DNA of 6,905 nucleotides from the NCBI GenBank assembly GCA_023426625.1, contig JAFAAJ010000304.1, forward strand, positions 1 through 6,905, written 5' to 3'. The position numbers were made by a program, and so were the translations under genes. Origin of the DNA: Bacteroidota bacterium (GTDB taxonomy: Bacteria > Bacteroidota > Bacteroidia > Flavobacteriales > Weeksellaceae). Positions 1-4,544 of this stretch are shown piece by piece. The notes under the pieces were generated by a model. The model made no database searches and was not told where the DNA came from. It saw only the letters and a program-made list of their open reading frames with translations. Each line of letters opens with the position of its first letter. Within the stretch, counting starts at the first letter, position 1.

Positions 1-1074
1 TCCACAGATAGTTTTGGACAGGAAGCCAAGATCCTTCTTGAAAATGTGAGACGCCAGATCGCGGATTATCTTCACGTTACTCCTGCGGAAATTATTTTCA
101 CTTCCTGTGGTACGGAGTCTAACAATATGATCATTAAATCCTGTGTAGAACACCTGGGTGTGGAAAGGATCATCAGTTCACCCTTGGAACATAAGTGTGT
201 TTCCGAAAGTATTCTGGACATGAAAAACAGAAAAGGGGTGGAAGTTGCTTATATCCGTCCTAACGAAAAAGGCGATATTGATCTTAATAAATTAGAAGAA
301 TTATTAAAAGCTTCAGATAAAAAGACATTAGTAAGCTTGATGCATGCTAATAATGAGATCGGGAATATTCTGGACATTAAAAAGGTTGCAGAGATATGTA
401 AAGCGCATAATGCTTTGTTCCATTCCGATACAGTGCAGACAATGGCTCATATGGAATTGGACTTCTCGGATATTCAGGTGGACTTTGCTTCGTGTAGTGC
501 CCATAAGTTCCATGGTCCGAAAGGAGTTGGCTTTGCGTTCATCAGAAAAGCAACAGGACTTAAGGGAATTATTACCGGTGGACCTCAGGAAAGAAGCTTA
601 AGAGCCGGAACCGAGAACGTTTCAGGGATTGCTGGATTAGGAAAAGCATTAGAACTTTCCCTTCAGCATATGGATGAATATGTGAATCATATTCAGGGGA
701 TCAAAGACTATACGATTGAAAGATTGTCAGCAGAAATCCCGGGAATTAAATTCAATGGAAGAAGCGCAGAGAAAGAAAACAGTCTTTATACGGTTGTAAG
801 TGCATTATTGCCATATAAAAATCCATTGATTGGTCTTCAGTTGGATATGAGAGGTATTGCAATTTCTCAGGGAAGTGCCTGTTCTTCAGGGGCTTCAAAG
901 CCTTCAATGGTGATGATGATGGTTTTATCTGAAGATGAAATGGATCATTGTACACCATTGCGTATATCATTCAGTCATATGACTACAAAAGAAGATATTG
1001 ATGCTTTGGTAAAAGCTTTGAAAGAAATTTCAGATGAGGTGGTTATAGAAAAAACAAATGCTGAACATAGATAA
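1..1074 (+). CDS. Cysteine desulfurase (NifS/IscS-like aminotransferase class V), 5' end missing
   Basis: PLP-dependent enzyme that takes sulfur from L-cysteine as an enzyme persulfide, releasing alanine, for Fe-S cluster assembly and other thiolation reactions; cytoplasmic. The frame is open from base 1 (S-T-D-S-F-G-Q-E-A-K, the family's usual SFGQEAK stretch), so the true start lies upstream; about 30 residues, including the expected YLDNNATT start, are missing. The GTG at 46 is an internal Val codon. Counting visible codons: GTESNN at 37-42, LEHK with the catalytic-type His at 64, MHANNEIG with His115, HSDTVQT with PLP-contacting Asp143 and Gln146, SAHKFHGPKG with the Schiff-base Lys169, and the active-site loop GSACSSG with Cys294. 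The Asp-to-Lys spacing of 26 equals that of E. coli IscS. The C-terminus (LRISFSHMTTKEDID) is complete, ending in TAA. All key residues are present, so it should be functional. Whether it serves ISC, SUF or general sulfur transfer cannot be told without its upstream neighbours. Confidence 0.95.
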   Translation, partial: STDSFGQEAKILLENVRRQIADYLHVTPAEIIFTSCGTESNNMIIKSCVEHLGVERIISSPLEHKCVSESILDMKNRKGVEVAYIRPNEKGDIDLNKLEELLKASDKKTLVSLMHANNEIGNILDIKKVAEICKAHNALFHSDTVQTMAHMELDFSDIQVDFASCSAHKFHGPKGVGFAFIRKATGLKGIITGGPQERSLRAGTENVSGIAGLGKALELSLQHMDEYVNHIQGIKDYTIERLSAEIPGIKFNGRSAEKENSLYTVVSALLPYKNPLIGLQLDMRGIAISQGSACSSGASKPSMVMMMVLSEDEMDHCTPLRISFSHMTTKEDIDALVKALKEISDEVVIEKTNAEHR

Positions 1075-1093
1075 GCCTATTGTTTAAAATCAC

Positions 1094-1101
1094 TAATTTT
1101 G
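1094..1101 (+). promoter_or_regulatory. Possible -7 promoter element for trxA
   Basis: TAATTTTG fits the Bacteroidota -7 consensus TAnnTTTG and lies 49 nt before the trxA start. No TTG/TTTG is found at the expected 17-23 nt upstream; the nearest TTG (1080-1082) is only 11 nt away. It may be a weak promoter, or trxA may be read through from the desulfurase gene, since no terminator is visible in the 76-bp gap. Confidence 0.35.
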
Positions 1102-1150
1102 AATTACAAAACATTTAGAGTAGAATATTAATTTAAATAAAAGAATAAAA

Positions 1151-1468
1151 ATGGCTTTAGAAATTACGGATAGCTCATTTCAGGAAACGGTTTTAAAATC
1201 AGATAAGCCGGTATTGGTAGACTTTTGGGCAGTATGGTGTGGCCCTTGTAGAACGCTTGGACCGATCATTGAAGAAGTTGCTGCAGACTTCGAAGGTAAA
1301 GCAGTAGTAGGAAAAGTAGATGTGGACAACAATCAGGAAATTTCTATGCAGTATGGTATCAGAAATATCCCTACTGTTCTTATCTTTAAGAATGGTGAAG
1401 TTGTTGATAAGTTAGTAGGAGTAGCTCCAAAGGATGTTATCGCTGAAAAGCTTAGCGCACACTTATAA
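1151..1468 (+). CDS. trxA: Thioredoxin
   Basis: Small cytoplasmic dithiol-disulfide oxidoreductase that reduces disulfides in target proteins and is itself re-reduced by thioredoxin reductase. The 105-residue product is a complete single thioredoxin domain of the usual length. It carries the catalytic motif W29-C30-G31-P32-C33, the buried Asp24 in VDFWA, the conserved DVD stretch at 57-59 and the cis-proline Pro74 in NIPT. There is no signal peptide or membrane segment, so it is a general TrxA-type protein rather than a periplasmic TlpA/DsbE type. The ATG at 1151 gives the standard N-terminus (MALEITDSSF) and follows an A-rich leader (aataaaagaataaaa), typical of Bacteroidota genes that lack a strong Shine-Dalgarno. 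It sits 76 bp after a cysteine desulfurase and is closed by a strong terminator, so it is either monocistronic or the last gene of a unit. Both neighbours deal with thiol chemistry, but a joint role is only an inference. Confidence 0.97.
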   Translation: MALEITDSSFQETVLKSDKPVLVDFWAVWCGPCRTLGPIIEEVAADFEGKAVVGKVDVDNNQEISMQYGIRNIPTVLIFKNGEVVDKLVGVAPKDVIAEKLSAHL

Positions 1469-1487
1469 AAAATAACTTTGATAATGA

Positions 1488-1520
1488 AATACCTTCCTGT
1501 ATTGGAGGGTATTTTTTTTT
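1488..1520 (+). terminator. Intrinsic terminator of trxA
   Basis: A 10-bp stem (AATACCTTCC at 1488-1497 with GGAGGGTATT at 1504-1513, one T-G wobble) encloses a 6-nt loop (TGTATT) and runs into an unbroken T run at 1512-1520. It starts 19 nt after the trxA stop. Confidence 0.93.
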
Positions 1521-1529
1521 ATGAAATAA

Positions 1530-1560
1530 TTTGTGAGTAATTAAAAAAGTTGTATTTTTG
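1530..1560 (+). promoter_or_regulatory. Promoter of tRNA-Asp, Bacteroidota type
   Basis: TTTG at 1530-1533 and TATTTTTG at 1553-1560 are separated by 19 nt, a full match to the Bacteroidota housekeeping (RpoD/SigA) promoter TTTG-N19-TAnnTTTG. Transcription would start around 1567, leaving a leader of about 30 nt before the mature tRNA. It lies directly behind the trxA terminator, so the tRNA has its own transcription unit. Confidence 0.8.
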
Positions 1561-1565
1561 CCATC

Positions 1566-1590
1566 ACAAAAGAAACGGAGTTCCTTTTGT
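1566..1590 (+). repeat. Inverted repeat in the tRNA-Asp leader
   Basis: ACAAAAG at 1566-1572 and CTTTTGT at 1584-1590 are perfect 7-bp complements across an 11-nt loop. They start at or next to the predicted transcription start and end 7 nt before the tRNA. It may form a hairpin in the 5' leader removed by RNase P; no specific function is claimed. Confidence 0.5.
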
Positions 1591-1597
1591 ACCAAAA

Positions 1598-1671
1598 GAT
1601 CCGGTAGTTCAGCTGGTTAGAATGCCGCCCTGTCACGGCGGAGGTCGCGGGTTCGAGTCCCGTCCGGATCG
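1598..1671 (+). tRNA. tRNA-Asp (anticodon GTC)
   Basis: A full 74-nt cloverleaf can be drawn. Acceptor stem GATCCGG (1598-1604) pairs perfectly with CCGGATC (1664-1670), followed by the discriminator G1671, as expected for tRNA-Asp. The D stem is GTTC with GAAT (last pair G-T). The anticodon stem CCGCC/GGCGG (1625-1629, 1637-1641) closes the loop CTGTCAC with anticodon GTC at 1632-1634. The T arm is GCGGG-TTCGAGT-CCCGT (1647-1663). The 3' CCA is not encoded and must be added by nucleotidyltransferase. The gene has its own promoter and terminator. The recombinase remnant about 250 bp downstream suggests that its 3' end once served as an integration site. Confidence 0.97.
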
Positions 1672-1673
1672 CA

Positions 1674-1691
1674 ACTATTTATTCAAATAGT
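1674..1691 (+). other. Hairpin directly after tRNA-Asp (possible 3' processing signal)
   Basis: ACTATTT (1674-1680) and AAATAGT (1685-1691) form a perfect 7-bp stem with a 4-nt loop, starting 3 nt after the mature tRNA end and 2 nt before the terminator stem. It has no T run of its own, so it is better seen as part of the 3' trailer, possibly marking an endonuclease processing point, than as a terminator. Confidence 0.5.
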
Positions 1692-1693
1692 AC

Positions 1694-1729
1694 AAAATGC
1701 TGTAAAATAGATGTTTTACAGCATTTTTT
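1694..1729 (+). terminator. Intrinsic terminator of tRNA-Asp
   Basis: A perfect 14-bp stem (AAAATGCTGTAAAA at 1694-1707 with TTTTACAGCATTTT at 1714-1727) has a 6-nt loop (TAGATG) and a T run at 1724-1729, with further T-rich DNA behind. It closes the tRNA transcript. Because its lower stem is A on one side and T on the other, it could also act on minus-strand transcripts. Confidence 0.92.
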
Positions 1730-1772
1730 GTTTTGTGCTGGTTCCAAATGGAGCTAAAAACCACAATATGAA

Positions 1773-1817
1773 AGTGACCTATTCAGTAACCTGTTGGAAA
1801 AGGATAAAAAGGTCACT
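1773..1817 (+). repeat. Three AGTRACCT motifs (two direct, one inverted)
   Basis: AGTGACCTATTC (1773-1784) is followed at once by AGTAACCTGTTG (1785-1796), an imperfect 12-nt tandem. A third copy lies inverted as AGGTCACT at 1810-1817, making a perfect 8-bp inverted repeat with the first copy. The cluster lies between tRNA-Asp and the recombinase remnant. It could be leftover arm-type recombinase sites or an operator of the lost element; that role is inferred only from position. Confidence 0.4.
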
Positions 1818-1916
1818 GAAAAGTAAGAAAAAGCCTGTTCACAGTTTGTTCAGAAATTGAATATCTTGTGGGAAGTTTTTAATGAATTTAATTTGAAATT
1901 TTTAAAAACGGCACAT

Positions 1917-2124
1917 ATAAATAAGACATTCAACCTGCTTTTTTATCTCAAAAAAGCTAAAAATCAATTCTCAGGGAGAAACATCCATCTATATGAGAAT
2001 TACTATTGATCGTAAAATTTCCGAGATCGGTACAAAGCGTACCATATTGCCCTCAAAATGGAATGCTCAGGCGCAAAGTGTAAAAGGATCTTCAGAAGAA
2101 TGCAAATCACTTAATTTTTATTAG
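1917..2124 (+). pseudogene. Decayed N-terminal fragment of a tyrosine recombinase (integrase)
   Basis: Remnant of a Bacteroidota tRNA-targeting site-specific recombinase, of which only the N-terminal arm-DNA-binding domain survives. The first piece reads INKTFNLLFYLKKAK, with ATA at 1917 where an ATG would be expected. The frame then slips by one base in a run of five A at 1959-1963 and continues as INSQGETSIYMRITIDRK, then EIGTKRTILPSKWNAQAQ, then VKGSSEECKSLNFY and a TAG at 2122. The LLFYLKK, IYMRITIDRK and PSKWNAQAQ stretches are the usual landmarks of this domain. The core-binding and catalytic domains (R...H-x-x-R...Y) are absent; a possible further trace around 2152-2190 is too weak to count. 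Three independent lesions plus truncation make this a dead gene. Its place behind tRNA-Asp, in the same direction, fits a former integrative element using that tRNA gene as attachment site. The family call is made from motif memory. Confidence 0.75.
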
Positions 2125-2674
2125 GAAAGCTTTAAAAAGGAGAGAGGTCTATTTATATAACTAAAGCTGAAGGAAAATTCCATGAAATAAATTTATAGAA
2201 TATTGTAAGTGTCTGTGTTTTAATTTTTTATTTTATGAAAATAATAGATTTATGCTTATAAATTCATGAATTTATAGACCATTTTCTTTCTCGGATGTCT
2301 TAACTTCTTTATGTTAGCCTCAGAAATTTAAAAAGCAGCTATTTGTTTTTTGCTCGCAATACAAAACAGATGTAGAACAAAGAGGATTATTAAAACAAAG
2401 TATCATCATGAATTAAATGCTGCACTCAGGTACTTTATAAGCTGGCTTCTAAAATTATTTTTTGAAGAATAATAATACGACAAGTTTTGTCGCTATGCAG
2501 ATATAGCTTTGCATAAACAATTATAGTAATATTTTAGAGTGATCACCAATATAAATGGTATTTTTCACGAATGCTTTTTAAAAGAAAAATTATATTTATT
2601 TGCAGTCGTAAATACATTAAAACATAGTGATGAAACCACTTTCTTTTTAGTGAAAGAGTTTGAAAATCAGGATT
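2125..2674. other. AT-rich gene-less spacer
   Basis: No reading frame on either strand looks like a gene here: stops are frequent in all frames and no protein family is recognisable. The base composition is visibly more AT-rich than the genes on either side. One short open stretch without ATG (2332-2472, + strand, containing ELNAALRYFISWLLK) could be a fragment of a lost gene but matches nothing I know. It reads best as eroded remains of the element that brought in the recombinase at 1917-2124. Two small hairpins at 2478-2515 are listed separately. Confidence 0.6.
2478..2515. repeat. Two adjacent small inverted repeats in the spacer
   Basis: CGACAA (2478-2483) and TTGTCG (2487-2492) form a 6-bp stem with a 3-nt loop. 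One base later, TATGCA (2494-2499) and TGCATA (2510-2515) form a 6-bp stem with a 10-nt loop. The second covers TAGCTTTG (2504-2511), a match to the -7 promoter consensus but with a TTTG only 14 nt upstream, too close for a standard promoter. No T run follows, so this is not a terminator. Function unknown. Confidence 0.35.
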
Positions 2675-2704
2675 TTTGCAGAATGAAAAATAATTATATA
2701 TTTA
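2675..2704 (+). promoter_or_regulatory. Probable promoter of the two-gene export unit
   Basis: TTTG at 2675-2678 and TATATTTA at 2697-2704 are 18 nt apart. The second is one base off the Bacteroidota -7 consensus TAnnTTTG (A for the final G). Transcription would start near 2711, giving a leader of about 140 nt that contains the inverted repeat at 2808-2832. It is the best promoter match found in the DNA just upstream of the gene at 2854. Confidence 0.5.
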
Positions 2705-2807
2705 CACAAAAATAATTCCTGTAATGGGGAATGAAAAACTAATAATTATCCTTTTTCTGTGAAACTCCCGTTTAACTAAACCAGAAATAAGGAATATGCA
2801 TCACCTT

Positions 2808-2832
2808 TTATGAAGGATTTAATCCTTCATAA
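2808..2832. promoter_or_regulatory. Perfect 12-bp inverted repeat in the leader of the export unit
   Basis: TTATGAAGGATT (2808-2819), a single T, then AATCCTTCATAA (2821-2832) form a perfect palindrome ending 21 nt before the ATG at 2854. No T run follows, so it is not a normal terminator. As RNA it would fold into a stem of about 10-11 bp just ahead of the ribosome-binding region; as DNA it has the size and symmetry of a dimeric regulator's operator. It contains AGGA within the stem, but too far from the ATG to serve as the ribosome-binding site. Confidence 0.55.
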
Positions 2833-2853
2833 TTAAATGGAAAAAATTAATAC

Positions 2854-4233
2854 ATGAATAAATCTTTCCTTACCAGGTTTTTTCTGATGCCCTTTTTGCT
2901 GTGTTCAATCCTGGCATCATCGCAGCTGATAAATTCCGAAGTACAGCTATGGGAAAAAGCAAATCCCGATTCTCGTGATGCCGTGAAATGTAAAGATGAA
3001 AATCTGTTGAATTTTCATTGCGGCATTAAAGACAAGATACTGAAGAAATACATTAAATACAGCAAAAGTAAGAGCCATACACTCAGTCTGGTTCATGCAT
3101 CCAAAGAAGACGAGTTCATCTGGGCTAATGTGAATAAAGATGTTTCTTTAAGCAATAATGGGTATAGCAAAGGTAAGGAGGTAAAAGAAATCGTTAAACG
3201 CCCGAGTATTTTTTCCTATACCGGAACAGGAGACTCCAATAAAGGAGAATCTGACAGTTTGAAAATCAAATTGGAAGACCGGAATCTTTATGAAATGATT
3301 TTCCTTCCAAGAAAAGCCAAAGCTATGGACTTGAATAAGATTCATTCCTATCTCTCCATTAAATATGGAATTTCTCTGGAAAAAGGAAAATATTACGGGA
3401 GTGACGGGAAAACAATCTGGGATCCTGAAAAGCACAAAGATTTCAAATACCGTCCGACTGGTCTAGGGAGAGACGATGGAAACGAGCTTTACCAGAAGCA
3501 GTCTTCCAATCAGGCTGATCCATTTCTAGCCATCGGGATGAATGATATTAGACGGACTAATTCTGAAAATCTAACCATTATTGACAATAATAATTTTGTG
3601 ATCTGGTCTGATGACAACAAGGGAATGTCTTTAAAAGCTGAAAAGGATCTAGATGTCATGGAAAGAAACTGGGAGATTAATTTCATAGGAAGCAAAGTGC
3701 CTAAAACCAATTACCAGGTAAGAGTAACTAAGGAAACGGTAAATCCAAGATCTTTACCACTTTCTTACTGGATGCTTTTGAAAAAAGATAATGGCGAGAT
3801 AAAAAAAATTCCGGGAGCTGAGCATGACAATTATGTCACGTTCAGTAAAGTAGATTTCCTGGCTGCCTTTGATTCCGGGGACAAAGCTTATTTTACTTTT
3901 GCGGTAAGTTCTTTGAAGGACACAAAACCTGAAAACGGTAATCATGATCCAAGAACCGGAGCAGTATCTACTGAAGATCTTTCATTGGATCTTACAAAAA
4001 TTGCTTTGTACCCTAATCCTGTGAAAAAAGATCAGAATTTCACAGTAGCTTTCCCTCCAATGGAAAACCTCGTCATATCAATATATGATGGTGGCGGAAG
4101 ACTGGTAAAGCTTGATAAAGTCAGCAATAAGACTAGGTCTTACATCAATCATCTGCCGGTTCAGGGTGCGTACCTGGTCAGCCTTACCCAAAACGGAAAA
4201 ATCATAAAAACTTTCAAACTCATCGTAGACTAA
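2854..4233 (+). CDS. Exported surface protein with T9SS type A C-terminal sorting domain
   Basis: A 459-residue protein expected to cross the inner membrane by Sec and the outer membrane by the type IX system, ending up surface-attached or released. Residues 1-23 are a signal peptide (K3 and R8, hydrophobic core FFLMPFLLCSILA, cleavage probably near ASS-Q24). Residues 25-155 are a Lys/Ser-rich region ending in a beta-rich stretch. Residues 160-257 carry the module seen in many large flavobacterial surface proteins: SYLSIKYGISL near 165, YGSDGKTIWD near 180-190, GLGRDDGNELYQKQS at 203-217 and FVIWSDDNKG at 248-257. This resembles what I recall as the DUF8202-type region. Residues 383-459 form the sorting domain: ALYPNPVKK, then VISIYDGGGRLVK, and the closing GAYLVSLTQNGKIIKTFKLIVD pattern. 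The protein is short compared with most carriers of this module. The ATG at 2854 is chosen because it gives the signal peptide directly. The stop lies 8 nt before the next start, so the two genes are probably co-transcribed. No enzymatic motif is visible; adhesion or a partner role for the next protein is inference. Confidence 0.9.
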   Translation: MNKSFLTRFFLMPFLLCSILASSQLINSEVQLWEKANPDSRDAVKCKDENLLNFHCGIKDKILKKYIKYSKSKSHTLSLVHASKEDEFIWANVNKDVSLSNNGYSKGKEVKEIVKRPSIFSYTGTGDSNKGESDSLKIKLEDRNLYEMIFLPRKAKAMDLNKIHSYLSIKYGISLEKGKYYGSDGKTIWDPEKHKDFKYRPTGLGRDDGNELYQKQSSNQADPFLAIGMNDIRRTNSENLTIIDNNNFVIWSDDNKGMSLKAEKDLDVMERNWEINFIGSKVPKTNYQVRVTKETVNPRSLPLSYWMLLKKDNGEIKKIPGAEHDNYVTFSKVDFLAAFDSGDKAYFTFAVSSLKDTKPENGNHDPRTGAVSTEDLSLDLTKIALYPNPVKKDQNFTVAFPPMENLVISIYDGGGRLVKLDKVSNKTRSYINHLPVQGAYLVSLTQNGKIIKTFKLIVD

Positions 4234-4241
4234 ACTATATC

Positions 4242-4544
4242 ATGAAAATAAACACTCACCGGCTTCCTTTTACAAAGAAGTCATTTCTACTCGTATGTTT
4301 TTTTGCCTGTATGTTTGTATTTGCAAGCTATTCCAAAGAGAACAGACAGAAGGTAAGGGAATTTAAAAAAGAGCTAATAAGTAAGCTGACGGATAAAAAA
4401 GAGGTCAATTCATTCAAAGAGGCTTCTGAGAAGAAATATTCTGAAAAATCTTTGGCCACAAACGATGAAAAAAAAATCTACTCAGGATATTTTATCAAAA
4501 AACGATTCTTTCCAGATCGGAAACGAGAGTGCCGCATTATCTGA
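4242..4544 (+). CDS. Signal-peptide end of the SpvB-like gene, cut off by a frameshift
   Basis: As the sequence stands, this frame gives 100 residues, but only about the first 76 look genuine. Residues 1-30 are a signal peptide (K2, H6-R7, K12-K13, then the core FLLVCFFACMFVFA), followed by a charged Lys/Glu-rich linker (ENRQKVREFKKELISK onward). At 4468-4476 there is a run of nine A. After it, this frame turns into a short Lys/Arg-rich tail and stops, whereas the next frame continues with sensible protein for the rest of the window (next entry). With eight A the two would join as ATNDEKKSTQDILSKNDSF. I therefore take this as the 5' end of the SpvB-like gene rather than a separate small gene. 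Its ATG lies 8 nt after the stop of the T9SS-sorted protein. The disruption could be a sequencing error, a phase-variable tract, a transcriptional-slippage site or a real mutation. Confidence 0.75.
   Translation: MKINTHRLPFTKKSFLLVCFFACMFVFASYSKENRQKVREFKKELISKLTDKKEVNSFKEASEKKYSEKSLATNDEKKIYSGYFIKKRFFPDRKRECRII

Noticed and set aside
46..48. GTG as start of the cysteine desulfurase
   Set aside because: The frame upstream (STDSFGQEAKILLEN) is part of the conserved enzyme, so GTG is an internal Val codon and the gene starts outside the window.
344..601. 85-codon open frame on the plus strand, out of frame inside the cysteine desulfurase gene
   Set aside because: The desulfurase frame over the same bases holds the PLP lysine and its motif; the other frame gives an Arg/Trp-rich chance product.
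2504..2511. TAGCTTTG as promoter of the export unit
   Set aside because: The nearest upstream TTTG is only 14 nt away, outside the usual 17-23 nt, and it lies over 340 nt from the gene; the pair at 2675-2704 fits better.
2808..2832. Intrinsic terminator for upstream transcription
   Set aside because: The stem is good but is followed by TTAAATGGAAAA rather than a T run, and no gene lies upstream that would need it.
1741..2853. CRISPR array or larger tandem repeat in the gene-less region
   Set aside because: No repeated unit of 20-40 nt at regular spacing is present, only short scattered inverted repeats.
3148..3435. 95-codon open frame on the minus strand
   Set aside because: Antisense to the T9SS-sorted protein, whose own frame carries the recognisable module there.
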